A model generated the notes under the pieces. The model was not told where the DNA came from, did no database searches, and saw only the letters and a list, made by a program, of their open reading frames with translations. This document shows, piece by piece, positions 37,363 to 49,517 of a stretch of 64,000 nucleotides of DNA. A program made the translations under genes and the position numbers. The stretch comes from Scleromitrula shiraiana (taxonomy: Eukaryota; Ascomycota; Leotiomycetes; Helotiales; Sclerotiniaceae): NCBI GenBank assembly GCA_028455995.1, contig JABELC010000005.1, forward strand, positions 2,418,001 through 2,482,000, read 5' to 3'. Position 1 is the first letter of the stretch. Every line of letters begins with the position of its first letter.

Positions 37363-37820
37363 ATACCAAAATGAAGTGAAAACACTTCGCGATTCAACGA
37401 TTTATAATACAAATAACAGCAGAAACGAACCCCTGAGTTTATTTCACTCGCTCTCTGGAGTCTCTGGTGTGGGGATGATGGTATAGTAAGTAGTCTAGGG
37501 ATCACGATGATTGGGTTTGATATAACTTGAAGTGATGTTGATGTTGGGAATATTGATTATATGTATATATATATATATACTCACTAAACAGGAGATAATC
37601 AAGCGAAACGCGCCACGAAACGCGCCATGAAATTCACTAAAGATCAATCTCGCCTCTCGACTCGGAGGTCCGTATCAAAAGCGAATGGAATGAATAACTA
37701 TCAATTATCGATTATCGATCAGTCAAATAATTCAAATACTCCTTGCCATACTCATACAAAACTTGAATGAGCCATGTATATATACTCGAGTACTAGTAGA
37801 TTCTCATATACGAGGATATA

Positions 37821-37875
37821 TATAAATATAAATATAAATATAAATATAAATATAAATATAAATATAAATATAATC
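37821..37875. repeat. (ATAAAT)n hexanucleotide microsatellite
   Basis: About nine tandem copies of ATAAAT. Confidence 0.9.
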
Positions 37876-37886
37876 AACGATACTCT

Positions 37887-37932
37887 TCCTTCCTTCCTTC
37901 CTTCCTTCCTTCCTTCCTTCCTTCCTTCCTTC
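37887..37932. repeat. (CCTT)n tetranucleotide microsatellite
   Basis: About eleven tandem copies of CCTT. Confidence 0.92.
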
Positions 37933-37956
37933 TTTCTCTCCGCATATCTCGATTCA

Positions 37957-38125
37957 AGTTCAAGTTCAAGTTCAAGTTCAAATTCAACTCAATACAAAAA
38001 TATACGAAAATAAACGATCATAATTATTTTAACTTGAAATCACAATACTAGTATACTATACGGTACTAATTCCAAGTCCATAATAGTATTTCAATTTCAA
38101 GTTCAAGTTCAAGTTCAAGTTCAAT
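37957..38125. repeat. Paired (AAGTTC)n hexanucleotide tracts
   Basis: Two separate runs of AAGTTC (about 37957-37983 and 38098-38122) flank ~110 bp of ordinary sequence. Confidence 0.85.
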
Positions 38126-38502
38126 AAAGAAGATGCCAGTGGGACTGAGGGAAATGGAAATGTATGGTTATGGTACTGGTAGTAGTACTAGTAGTAAGAA
38201 AGATAATAAGAACGAGTCTTTACTATACTATCATACTATCATACTATCATACTATCATACTATATACTGTATACCATCATGGAATACGAGGTTATATCGC
38301 ATTTTTGGGGATAGAGCCTGTGTAATAGAGCCTGTGTTATTATATAGAAGTGATAAGATGATTTGCATGATGGTTTTTTTTTGTTACTTCGCTATGTTAT
38401 ATTTCGCTATGTTATGTTATGTTATATTATCTCAGGCTTGTTTGATATGATATTGGAGCCTGATCTAGGGATCTAGGGATCTAGATTTGGTTTGGTGATT
38501 AA

Positions 38503-38610
38503 GAAATTGAGAAATTGAGAAATTGAGAAATTGAGAAATTGAGAAATTGAGAAATTGAGAAATTGAGAAATTGAGAAATTGAGAAATTGAGAAATTGAGA
38601 AATTGAGAAA
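38503..38610. repeat. (GAAATTGA)n octamer satellite-like tract
   Basis: 108 bp of uninterrupted octamer, about 13.5 copies, downstream of the glycosyltransferase gene. Confidence 0.96.
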
Positions 38611-38786
38611 TCTATGTATGGTATCATTCACATTCCATCCATCCATTCATCCATCCATCCATCCATCCCAAACCTAAATTTAAACAACAACAAACAACAA
38701 ACAAAAAACTTCCCGCCTCGCTCGCTTGCGCCTTCATATCTTGTATACATACTTACATATGTATGATCTTCCCAATGAGAGAAGGT

Positions 38787-41700
38787 CTACGTAATAATTT
38801 CCGGGATATCTTTACCTTCCGGTTTTGAACTCCCATGATCAATCACTACTTGTTTTTCATCATCCACATCACTTTTATCACCCTCCCCCTCCCCCTCCCC
38901 CTCTCCAATCTCATTCTTTCCCTGCTTTTCTTCACCCTCTTCATCATCACCCCCCCTCCCAATCTCCTTCACAACCCCTAACCTCGGTCTCTCCGCCGCC
39001 CTCAACCCCTCCCTCTGTGCCTCAAAAACCCCCTCCACGTCCCTCCCCTCCCTCTTAGCCTCCACCACCTTCTCCGCCACCCCCACCCCCTCAAACGCAC
39101 CCGCCACCTTCCAAGTCCTCCTCTCCCTAAGCACCCTCATGCGTCCCAACACCCCGACCCCACCATTCCTCCTCCTCTCCTCCATCAACCCCCAAACCTC
39201 CTCTATAACACCCCACCCATGTTCAACCCTCTCAACCACCTCTCTCTTCTCCTTCTCCTTCCCCTCCTTCTCAAACGCACCAATATCCCTCCGTCCCTGT
39301 AAGATTCTCGCCTTCCGAATAAAAGCTGTAGGCTGCCTCCCCTTAACCATCTCCTTATGAACACCCTTCAACGTGTACCCCACGGGCCCCACAAAAGCCG
39401 CCACATCCTTCAACACAAACCCCGTAAGACCCATGCCCACGCCCTTCACAAACCCCAAGACACCATGTTCCTTCGCTCCCGTATACGGTTGAACCACGAG
39501 CCCGGTGACACCATCGTAAATGCCAAAGACAAATTCTTCGCCTGCGGCTTTAAGCCCGGATTTCATACCCGTTATTCGCGTTGGTCGACGAACGGTGGTG
39601 TCGCCGTAGAGACGAGGAGCGTTGTGGAAACCTTGCGCAAGGGCGAGTGAGAGATCCATGGGGGCGCGGGCAAGGGCTTCGGCTGTATGACCTAGGCCGG
39701 TACCGATATCCATTGCTACTTCTTCGAATTCTTCGGTGGAGTTGAAGGAGTTAGTGGGCGAGTTCAGTGTTGTATCTTCTGGGTTGTTGTTGGATGTTTG
39801 TTGTTGTTGTTGTTGCTGCTGCTTTTGTTGTTGTTGTTCTTCTTTTTGAGCTTGCTGGAGTGAATGGGTTGGTTCGCCGCTCGTTGTATGGTTGCACATA
39901 TGTCCAGGAGGAGTTGTGATTTCAGAATCACCCCGAGTAGAAGTTTCATCTGCTTTATTTGAGTCGGTGGTTTCCTTCCCTTTAGAATTTCCGTTTGATT
40001 GATCTGAAGTTTCTGCCCCTTTAGCATTTCCATTCGTTTGATTCGAACCATCTCCCTTCTCACCACTCTTCTTCGAATTCCCCTCAGCAATCGAACCCCT
40101 CCCATTCCCACTCCTCTTAGTATCACCCGACCTCCTCTTCTTCTGTTTCTTAACCGTTCTCGCAATTTTAAACGGTACACTCCCAACTCCACTCGCAATC
40201 CCCGTAACCGTACCCATAACCGCCGTCGCAGTTCCAGAAATAGGTTCACCCGGTCCCTCAAAATCGTTCCATTCATGATGTCTAATCAATCGTAACTGTT
40301 TCCAAGTAATTTTCTTCCTCTCCACCAACAACTCGGCTGCTAATGCACTGAACCTTAAATTCGCTCCTTTCATACTCCATACCGCTACTCGATCTTCTAG
40401 GATAGAACAACGCATCGAATGATCACCTCGGAGAGGAAGACTTCGATGAAAAGATTTAACGGCATTTTTAGCCCCATCGCCCTCAGCCTCAATATCCCTA
40501 GCGATTTTTCCCGCCCCCTCCTTTGCCTCATCCGTCAAACATTGTTTGATACCGTCCGCCAATTTATCAACCGTCAACTCCTTATAAGGAACAGGATCCG
40601 CACCAGCACCAGAACTACCAATCATAGAACCCCAAAACTGCTGATCACCAAAGAATGGTACGATCATGGTTGGTTTTCCACACTTCAATCCAATAGCTGT
40701 TGTTCCTGCACCTCCATGGTGAACCACTGCTTTAACCTTCGGAAATAACCAATCATGAGGTGTATTCTCCAGTATGAAAACATCATCCGGCGTATTATCA
40801 CCACCAAGACCACCCCACCCTTTCGATACTAAAGCACGAACACCCGCCTTTTTCACAGCTTCGAAGATCATCTCTGTAAATTTATCAGGATCATCCACAA
40901 CGATCGATCCAAATCCGATATAAATAGGAGGTTCACCAGCCCCAAGGAACTTCACAAGATCATCTGGTGGTTTAAAAGAAGCCGCAAGATCCAAGAAAAC
41001 GAACCCCGCAATATCAATCTCTGGTCCCCAATCTTTAGGTTTAGGTACCAGTCCTGGTGACCATAGGTAAGTATAAGGCACTTTAAGACGATAAAGTTGT
41101 CCAGGAGCCCATAACGTAGAAACCGGTTCCAACCCCAAAGTTTTAACTCTGAAATTATTAACCAAATCACCCAATCCTTGCCAAGTCATCATCTCCACCA
41201 AAGGATAGGACATAAAATTCGTGTAACCCGGATCGACATTCGTTTTCTTGATATTGGCCAATGGATGAGGAAATGCTTGTGTAGGAGTATAAGGAAAAGT
41301 AAACATTAAATGTAACGGAACTCCAAGTCTTTCAGCACAATGAATATGTGCAAAACAAGGAGGATTTGCAATAATAGCATCAGCAACGAAAGGAGATTTA
41401 TCACCCATCATCTTAAGATTCGTAACATCTTTTTCCTCATCCGTAGCATTGATACACGCTCTCCAAAACCCCTCAAACATTTCCGCCATCTGAGCTCTTC
41501 GTCGTCCAACTTCTCCCTTCTTGACCGTATCCATCTTCGGAATCATACCTGGGTTCTTAACCATAAATGCCATCAATTCAGCCGGATCACCACCTACAGA
41601 GAAAAATTCCAATCCGGAATCATTTTGTACAAAATCTCTAAATGCAGGATGTGTGGCAATGCGAACCCTATGACCATATTCCTTCAAATTTTTCCCCAAT

Positions 41701-42416
41701 TTAAGAAAAGGTTGAATATCACCACGACTTCCAATAACCATAACAACAATATTTAACCTTGGTCGAGGAGAATCAGAAGTAACGATAGCCTCAGGTTTCT
41801 TCTGATCTTTTCCGGGTGCTGAATCTGGAGATTCACCCGCCATCTTATTATCCAGATTATTGAAAAAAGTCGCCCCCAATGCCTTCGCAAGATATCCTCG
41901 ATTGTTCGTCTCATTAACACTGATATTTAACCGTCCATCTTTCTTAGATACCTTTCCTTTTGTACTATAATCATCATTCTTGACGTGAAATCTATTGTAT
42001 TGTCCTCTTCCACCAGTATCCTTGATATTTTTTCTTCTTGGCATATATTTATTCTTCTTCTTTTGTGCCGGCACATTCTCTTCCTCTTCGTCCTCGCTAC
42101 TACTACTCGTTGATTCATCATCGTCTGCCGCATCTTGTGGTTTATTCCAGATTGCCTCGTTTAATATCGATGTATTTGTAGCATTTCTCTGCATACCCGG
42201 CGCGTATACTTTCGTGGCTGCTTGAGGTATATCAGTTTGCCATCCTCTCGATACCGCAAGATCGGGTCGTTGTTCTTCGGTTTCGTTATTCATAGTTCTA
42301 GTATTTGTATTTGTGGCAATATTGTCGACATTTCCTTCAGATAATTTCCTCTCTAAAGCTCTCAACTGTTCACCTCTAACTCCATCATTCATTAAGGGAC
42401 CGTTGTTGGCAGTCAT
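38787..42416 (-). CDS. UDP-glycosyltransferase of the sterol 3-beta-glucosyltransferase type
   Basis: A single exon of 1209 residues. Residues 1-215 are polar and probably disordered, with an acidic stretch and a basic KKKNKYMPRRKN. The GT28/GT1 N-terminal domain starts at about 219 with LNIVVMVIGSRGDIQPFLKL. The donor-binding C-terminal domain has IYIGFGSIVV (about 498-507), HHGGAGTTA (566-574) and PFFGDQQFW (587-595), the UDP-sugar signature. Atg26 carries GRAM and PH domains before the catalytic part; these are absent here. After the transferase come a Lys/Asn/poly-Gln linker (about 760-860) and a region with LVVQPYTGAKEHGVLGFVKG that resembles the C-terminal domain of VPS13-type proteins. 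The predicted reaction is glucosyl transfer from UDP-glucose to a sterol or similar lipid; the acceptor is not established. Confidence 0.88.
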   Translation of the reverse strand: MTANNGPLMNDGVRGEQLRALERKLSEGNVDNIATNTNTRTMNNETEEQRPDLAVSRGWQTDIPQAATKVYAPGMQRNATNTSILNEAIWNKPQDAADDDESTSSSSEDEEEENVPAQKKKNKYMPRRKNIKDTGGRGQYNRFHVKNDDYSTKGKVSKKDGRLNISVNETNNRGYLAKALGATFFNNLDNKMAGESPDSAPGKDQKKPEAIVTSDSPRPRLNIVVMVIGSRGDIQPFLKLGKNLKEYGHRVRIATHPAFRDFVQNDSGLEFFSVGGDPAELMAFMVKNPGMIPKMDTVKKGEVGRRRAQMAEMFEGFWRACINATDEEKDVTNLKMMGDKSPFVADAIIANPPCFAHIHCAERLGVPLHLMFTFPYTPTQAFPHPLANIKKTNVDPGYTNFMSYPLVEMMTWQGLGDLVNNFRVKTLGLEPVSTLWAPGQLYRLKVPYTYLWSPGLVPKPKDWGPEIDIAGFVFLDLAASFKPPDDLVKFLGAGEPPIYIGFGSIVVDDPDKFTEMIFEAVKKAGVRALVSKGWGGLGGDNTPDDVFILENTPHDWLFPKVKAVVHHGGAGTTAIGLKCGKPTMIVPFFGDQQFWGSMIGSSGAGADPVPYKELTVDKLADGIKQCLTDEAKEGAGKIARDIEAEGDGAKNAVKSFHRSLPLRGDHSMRCSILEDRVAVWSMKGANLRFSALAAELLVERKKITWKQLRLIRHHEWNDFEGPGEPISGTATAVMGTVTGIASGVGSVPFKIARTVKKQKKRRSGDTKRSGNGRGSIAEGNSKKSGEKGDGSNQTNGNAKGAETSDQSNGNSKGKETTDSNKADETSTRGDSEITTPPGHMCNHTTSGEPTHSLQQAQKEEQQQQKQQQQQQQQTSNNNPEDTTLNSPTNSFNSTEEFEEVAMDIGTGLGHTAEALARAPMDLSLALAQGFHNAPRLYGDTTVRRPTRITGMKSGLKAAGEEFVFGIYDGVTGLVVQPYTGAKEHGVLGFVKGVGMGLTGFVLKDVAAFVGPVGYTLKGVHKEMVKGRQPTAFIRKARILQGRRDIGAFEKEGKEKEKREVVERVEHGWGVIEEVWGLMEERRRNGGVGVLGRMRVLRERRTWKVAGAFEGVGVAEKVVEAKREGRDVEGVFEAQREGLRAAERPRLGVVKEIGRGGDDEEGEEKQGKNEIGEGEGEGEGDKSDVDDEKQVVIDHGSSKPEGKDIPEIIT

Positions 42417-43598
42417 CTTTATCTTGATCTTTCTTCACTTTTAAAAATTAAATATTAAGTAAAATAGAAGAAGAAAAGAAGTATATATTTGAGGAAAAGT
42501 AAAATTCCATGAATTCTTCTTCGTTATATCTCAGATTAAAGTCAAAAGATTAAATTGATGAGAGAAAGTAAAGTAAAGTGAGGTAAAGTAAGAGATTAAG
42601 TTAATAGAAGAGAAGAGTAGATTTTTCCGAATAATGAGTAACGGTAGTATATGAAGTGAATAGAAAAGAAATGGAAATATGTATGAAGAAAATGACCTCA
42701 AGTTTAGTATATCCATCAATGATAGTAAAATCGAATCGAATCAAATCAAATCAAATATCCGTACAAACCTAGGTAGTAGTCATGTCTATACCAATCCCCT
42801 ACTTTACTTTACTTTACTTTACTTTACCTTACCTTACCTAGGTCTCCAATTCCAATTCCAATTCCAGTTCCAGCAAGTAAAGTTCGATTCCGATTCGATT
42901 TCCTTCCTAACTGACCTCCGAGTCAAGTACATCCATCCATCCATCCATCCACCCATCCATCCATCCATCACCACACATATAGTAGTGAAAATGTACGAGT
43001 ACCGAATGAAGAAAAGAGAACCAACCTAACTTATTAATTAGGCCAGACCACGTTAAGTGTCACTTACCTAGGCACATACCGGTAGATCCGTGAATTCGCC
43101 CGGTTCGTGGCAATTGAAGATGGAACCCACTTCATTTTGAAATACCAGGTACACTTACATCATATATATGTTGTCTTGCTATCAATTCGATTCGATTCAA
43201 TCTCTTCAATCAAACATCGAATATATATAAAGAAAATAACTGTATATACCATATTGTACATACTATGCTGTACAATAAATACGAAACACAATATAATTAC
43301 TACAACTCGAGTTTAAATTGTATGTTTACCTTATCACCATGCATGCATACAAGCAAGTATCAAGAAAAACAAACATTTGAACATCCCCCCCAAAAAAAGT
43401 GACGACATCAACAAATTTAATATAATAATATAACAAGTTAAGCTCACACACAATCTCATACTAACAAAATTAGCGCAACAACCTTGCTTTAACCCCTGTC
43501 CATTCTTTATTTTTTTGTTTGCTCCCCCCCTGCACAATACCTTTTCCTTTCAATTTGCCATCAACCACCAAATCGATGATCATCCATTACGGAAATAC

Positions 43599-43622
43599 AC
43601 ACACACACACACACACACACAC
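43599..43622. repeat. (AC)n dinucleotide microsatellite
   Basis: About 12 CA units. Confidence 0.9.
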
Positions 43623-44342
43623 ATACCCTCCCTCATCCAGACAGAGCAGAAGTCGGTCGGTCTGTCGGTCTCCAGATCCCATATATCTCAGGAACCAATT
43701 TTCACCACATCACATCACATCACATCACACTATTATCACCATCACCATCACTTATTCATTCCATCCAATTCCATCCAATTCAAGTTACACCATACCAATT
43801 AACTTCCTTCCTTCCTTCCTTCCTTCAAATACAGTGCAAAAAGAAATTACCATATAGCACAGCACATACCCAAACACCAAAATAATATCTCTTCACCCCA
43901 CCCCCCCATCCACCCCTCCATCCACCCCTCCATCCACCCCACCCCACCCCACCTCAAACTCTCAAACTCTCAAACTCTCAAACCCTCAAACTCTAAAACA
44001 TTTGCCGAGAGCTCAGCCAGCCGCATATCCGTCTCGCCTCACCTCACCTCAATAAAGGAAGGTAGGTTTGATGCCGTTCCGAGCGAGCATGCGTGGAAAT
44101 TACCATCGTAGTAAGTATGTATATACATACATACATACATACATACCATATCCACTTCGAGTAAGAGAGACTAGTTTAAATAATAATATCAATATCAATA
44201 TCAATATCAATATCATAAATAAGTGCCGAATGCTATTAGCAAATGAGTGAAGAAAGATGAAGAAAGATGAAGAGAGAAGGGACTAAATAAATGCTCCGGT
44301 GCGACGAATATGATTTATTTTTTTTCTTGGTAATTGTTAATG

Positions 44343-44371
44343 TACATACATACATACATACATACATACAT
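44343..44371. repeat. (ACAT)n microsatellite
   Basis: About seven tandem TACA units. A similar tract lies at about 44122-44146. Confidence 0.88.
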
Positions 44372-44475
44372 GATACACGCCAAAAATTATATAATGATAA
44401 GTGTCCATGTACTTTACAAACGCAACAATCTACAAGTCATACAGCACAGCACAGCACAACACACCAACCCCTCCC

Positions 44476-46593
44476 TCAATCCTCCTCCAAATCCTCCCCC
44501 TCCTCCAAATCCAACCGATCCCCCACCTGCCAATTCCTCATCTCCGCATTCCTCGCCCTAACCCCATCAATCCAACTCCGTTCCTCATCTCCATTTTCCC
44601 TACCACCATACAACCCTCTAAACCCTTCTTCCATCAACCCCAACGGAGAAGTTGATCTCGTGATGCGAGTTTCCGATACTCGTGCTTGTATTTCTGGTTG
44701 TGGTTGAGTGGGCGTATGAAACATGTTGATTGTGCGATCTGTATGTCGACCTCTTAGTCGCGTGGTGGGTGCTGTGTAAGATGGATGATAGCGAGATTGG
44801 TGACGAGCTTCGGGCAAGTGGGCGGGGGTTTGGGGTTGTGAGGATGCTGGTAGGGAGTCATTGTAGATGGAATATCCTCTTGATGGAGTGTAGACACGTG
44901 GACCTGGACCGCTATCTTTTCTTGGAGTGGGACGAGGTTGTGTTCGACGTTGAGGTGATGGAGATGGAGGTGGAGAGGGACGCACAGATGGAAGGTCGCG
45001 ATGAGATGGTGATCGAGTTCGGTAGCTTGATATTATTCGGACAGCTGCTTGAACAATACTGTTACGCTTTCGCTGTCCCTCAGACTATAAATATTAGTAC
45101 AGTGAGGAGTATATTGCGATGAAACTTACAGGAGGACTCAATTGAGGTCCGATACTGGTATCGTGCTCTGCAGCCAATTGGTTTGTGGGACTGGATATTG
45201 CTGGGTTTGTGACACTCCTGGTAGGACTCATAGAATTACCCCGGATAGGACTTCTGGTTAGGAATATGTCTTGAGGTTCATTAGGTGGTGAGCTTGGAAG
45301 TGATCCAGCTTGAGAGACGGATCGAGAAATGGTCGAAAAGGGTGGAGGAAGGTTCAATTGTGACGATCCATTATTAGATTTGAGTATCTGTTCAATTGTT
45401 GGACTACCAAGGTCTGACAAATCATCTTCAATGTATTGGTCAAATTCAGGTTGACGTTCATAATCATCGGAGTGTGACGGTAAGCCCAAGGCTGAATCAT
45501 TTTCCTCTGCACTTCGAGTTGAATTGGCAAATGATGGCACTCGAGAGCTTTGCAAAGAACTTCCACGCAATTCTTGATGAAGATTGAGATTTTCTGATGG
45601 TCGTGGTCGACTATCTGTCGTGGAAGAGGATGAAACCCTTTCTTGTTCATAAGCAACACTAGATCTTTCAGAATCATCAAATGAGAAGCTATTAGTTTGG
45701 TGTCTTAGTGTACGTGGTTGGCGTGTAGATTGAGTTCCAGGACGTCGAGCTGGTTGTGAAAAAATAATACCTGGAGTATTATGGGTAGCTACTCTGGACA
45801 CCACTCGTGGCGTTAAACTGGCTGTTGATCGTTTTTCTGGGGAGCTAGATGCATTTTGAGCCAGGAATAATGGGGAACGTGGTAACCTTTCACGGCGATA
45901 CAATCTATGTGCCACTGGAAGCTGAAGACGAGGAGTTGTTGAGGTCTCATCTGGTTCTGGATTATGGATTATTAGTGCAAGGTAACCTTTTTGACTCTCT
46001 TATGTAACCATACCAAATGGTGAAGATTGTTGGATCTGATCGTAATCTTGTTGGCTAGGACTTTCAACAAATCCACCATAGTGGAAGTCATCTCTAGAAG
46101 GTGAAGATGGAAGCTGTACTGAAATGTTCTCGAAGATTTCCTGTTGTTCGGTATTGTCATGATCAATATGTAATTCAGAATGTCCCACCATCATAGAGTA
46201 TTCATCCTCCAAATCATCATCTGTGTCATCCTTACTGTCTATGGCTAAAGACAACTCGGCTGCTAAAATTGAGTCTATCTCTTCCTTAGCAAGCGCTGAG
46301 GTTTTACGCTCGGTTGGTACTAGAGGAGATCCGATAGAGATAGAAATATGAGATACATTCAATTGTCTGTTTGTGTGGTTTGCAAGATGACTTCCATCGT
46401 TGCTTGGTATAGGATTGCCTTGACCGTATATCCTGTCTTTTATGTCTGCACCACGGATTGGCAAACTGAATTGGTTCTGTTGAGCTGTAGTTTGTGAGAT
46501 TTGGGTTGATTCATTGCTTCTACGGACTCTTCTATCATAATCCCTAATATCGCTGAGTCCTAGCTCGATACTGGTAGGCTTTGCTCGGATCAT
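44476..46593 (-). CDS. Unrecognised, largely disordered protein of 671 residues
   Basis: Three exons (46593-46014, 45956-45130, 45084-44476) join across introns of 57 nt (GTATGG...TCCAG) and 45 nt (GTAAGT...ATAG). All phases close, and both joins keep the same Ser/Pro/Arg-rich composition. The N-terminal third has a Glu/Asp-rich patch (ALAKEEIDSILAAELSLAID, then DDTDDDLEDEY) that may be helical. The middle is Ser/Arg/Gln-rich with many SP and TP sites, suggesting proline-directed phosphorylation. After the second intron, EGQRKRNSIVQAAVRIISSY may form a basic helix. The last ~35 residues are Trp- and acid-rich (RSWIDGVRARNAEMRNWQ, then LDLEEGEDLEED), the kind of short tail often used for protein binding. 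I do not recognise the family. The 45-nt intron is short but usable in fungi. Confidence 0.72.
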
Positions 46594-47540
46594 TGTTGCG
46601 TAAAAAGTTGGAGATCACAATGAATTTGAGAAGACATGTCGTTTGAATTGAAGAAATAGAAATCACATTAAAAGAATGGCAATTCAATGTAAACATTGTG
46701 AAGAGGGAAGGGACTTTGGTATATCACTTGAAGGAAAGAGCATATCAGGTCGACTATGACCTCTGTTCATAACCAATTGCTTGCGAACGAGGAAGGAAAG
46801 AATGTTGCAAGATCCATAGTAGTGACTTGGAAATCCAAATGGCTTTTTCTTGTTTGTAGAGAGCGATCATAATTCAAAGCATTTCGAACCATGAAGATTG
46901 AATACCTACCTGGTAGATTCTGAAAGCCAGAAAGAGTAAATTGGAATCATTCACTAGCTTTAAACTCCAGGATCTTCTCATTTTGAATACTGCAACAAAT
47001 CCAATACAGGTTGAAATGAAACACCAGTATAACACAATTTTATCTAATATAAAAAGATCATCTAAATATCCTATTAATACACACACATAAATGAAAAGAT
47101 TTCCGAGACAAATCGTATTTTATGACAAATTTCGTAAGTATCTCGTAAGCAAATGGATTTGATCAAGGTATTGAAATATCGTACGGAAGTATAGGTATGA
47201 TAATGAGGCAGTGAGTGAGCGATCAATTACCATATGCACAGCTAAGTGGATACTTCCATAGAATATTAGACAATAAAAAAGAATAAGAATATAAAAGAGA
47301 GACGACAAGGAAATATATAGATATATAGATATATAGATTACGCCTTTTGTTGAGATGTGAGTATCGTTTAATGAGATGCTATGAAGATCAAGATAATTTT
47401 GAATCATGATAGATATTTTTATTAATAGCTGATCTTTGAAGGTCCACGGGGTATTTTTGAAACCATTGACTTGCATTAAGATAATACCCGGTAATTGAAG
47501 CTGGATTAAAGCAGCAGCACCTTACCCCATATATGCAATA

Positions 47541-47625
47541 CTATCCATATTCATATTCATATCCATCCATATCCATATCCATATTCATATCCATATCCAT
47601 CCATATCCATATCCATATCCATATA
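47541..47625. repeat. (ATCCAT)/(ATTCAT)n hexanucleotide tract
   Basis: About 85 bp of alternating CATATC/CATATT/CATCCATATC units. Confidence 0.88.
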
Positions 47626-48617
47626 TTCGACTTCAGCCTCCTCCTGTTCGAATAAATAAATAAATACCTACATACTATGTACCTAGGTACCTGGGTGTAC
47701 CTGGGTATACCTTATTTCTTTCTCACTGCCATTGCGGCTGCGTCATCGTCATAGGTAGCTTTTTTTGATACTTGCATAATACGATATATTATGTGGAGGT
47801 ATGGCACCTTTGGTATAGATTATATTAGATTATATACGTATATTTTGTACAATGTCAATGTCAATGTCAATGTCAATGTAAATATCCATAATTCCCAACA
47901 AGTTTTCCTCCATGCTTTTGATAGAATCTCAAATGCACATAATGAAAGTACTGTAATAATAATAAATCTTGCAGGAGTTCATTTCGTTTGTAATTTGTTA
48001 GTGTTCACTGTGCAATCGACGAACTGTGGGGACAGAGAAGAGAGAGAAAGAAAGAAAGGAAAAGAGGAGTTCCTTTTCTAGATTAATCTGATTTCCATGT
48101 CTATATCGATATTCCTCAACCTGGAATTCCATTCTCTATTTTTAAAAAGAGGACCCATACATAACATAGTTCTAGTTCTATAGCTGTCAAGGATTCAAAT
48201 CTCTGCCGCTTTGATCCATTATCATTCGAGTAATCATCCATTTCATAGACAATAATTTAGGGAAGTTAAGAGGACATTTCTAATCCCGTACCTGCGAGAA
48301 GAGAGAAGAGAAAGAGAAAGAGAAAGAGAGAGAGGGGATATTTTGACAAAGTATATCACCAGTATGCATATGTATTGACTGAGTGAGTGTTGTATGAGTA
48401 CTGTACATCAAGTGAAGGAAAAACTCGGCGAGATCCCAACATAAGATACATATGATACATATGTACGTTCATTATGTAGGTGCAGTACATAGAGAACTAC
48501 CCACATACATAGTAGGCATAGTAAGTAGATAAAGCCAGCATTAATTAGAAATCCTGCCAAATGACTAAGAGAAACAGAAAAAAGGTCCAAACCATTCTAC
48601 AATCACGAAATCTAGTC

Positions 48618-48668
48618 CCAATACAAGTTAATACAAGTTAATACAAGTTAATACAAGTTAATACAAGT
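48618..48668. repeat. (TACAAGTTAA)5 decamer repeat
   Basis: Five tandem copies; the last has one C change. Confidence 0.9.
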
Positions 48669-49517
48669 CAATCCAATCTTCCAATCTTCCAATCTTCCAA
48701 AGAACGGGTACGGGTTACGGATACATATCTTTTTCTTCTTCAGTAGTTACATATATAGCATAAATAGCATACATAGCAAACATAGCATACATTGTGGGTA
48801 GTGTATGTAGTTCTACCCAAAAAAGAACTCCACCCCAAAAAAAGACCCCTCCATCTCTTTTCCCTAAAGGCTGAAGATTAAGGAATTATTATTAAATAAG
48901 CCAAAAAAAAGTATTACCTTATTGGAATAATAATAAATCAACCACTTCAAATTCGAACTCGAATTCTCATACTATACTATTCTCATACTATCCTATACTG
49001 TCCTATACTATCCCATCCCATCCCATATCATACTACTCATACTTTCTCATACAAACAGCTACATACATTGGTAAAACAATAAGACCTACATTACATTACA
49101 TTACATTACTGTACCCGTACCGTACTCGTTCCTGTCGGCGTCGGGTATCTAAACCGTGGGGGAAAAGGGACAAGGGAAAAGTAAAAAAGGAAAAAAGGAA
49201 AAAAAGGAAAAAAAGGAAAATATTTCTATTTAATTATTATTTATATTATTTGCCTTACGAGTACTTATTAATTATTCTTCTATTGTACCCAAACTACATA
49301 GTACAATACCTATCAAAACTACTCCTCTAAAACTACTCCTCCATACGGTATCATTTCATTACTCAAGGTTTGTCCTAGCTATTTTATCGCGGGAACTACT
49401 AGTATCTATGTTCTACCATATTGGGATGATATAGCTTAATCTCCAATTTCGCTGCTTGACGGCCATTTATTACGCTATTTCATACACTACATCTTAAAAA
49501 GAACAAGGTCCGCCGTC

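Larger units (their letters stand above)
32034..38786. other. 6.7-kb gene-poor region
   Basis: I find no gene I can support. Two ORFs (35507-35833 and 36368-36901, plus strand) start with ATG but have no recognisable domain. The second ends in C-rich low-complexity sequence that is open in two frames at once. A diverged local duplication (about 33150-33340 against 33770-33945) is visible. From 37.3 to 38.6 kb there is a cluster of different microsatellites, listed separately. Confidence 0.55.
42417..44475. other. Intergenic region upstream of the glycosyltransferase gene
   Basis: This contains the glycosyltransferase promoter and the 3' end of the next minus-strand gene. Microsatellites include (TTTAC)n at about 42797-42835, (CATC)n at about 42920-42968, (AC)n at 43599-43622, (CACAT)n at 43705-43730, (CCTT)n at 43803-43825, and two (ACAT)n tracts at about 44122-44146 and 44343-44371. 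No gene is supported. Confidence 0.6.
46594..49517. promoter_or_regulatory. Divergent region between the 671-residue gene and the PDK1-like kinase
   Basis: No gene is supported in 2.9 kb. It contains an (ATCCAT)/(ATTCAT)n tract at about 47541-47625, (ATGTCA)n at about 47849-47880, a decamer repeat (TACAAGTTAA) at about 48618-48668 and A-rich (GGAAAAA)n at about 49183-49220. A second set of AT-rich microsatellite DNA fills the rest. Confidence 0.5.

Noticed and set aside
39764..40276. 170-codon frame within the glycosyltransferase gene
   Set aside because: It is an out-of-frame shadow of the same strand's real coding sequence, open because of the Arg/Asn-rich composition and CAA/CAG repeats.
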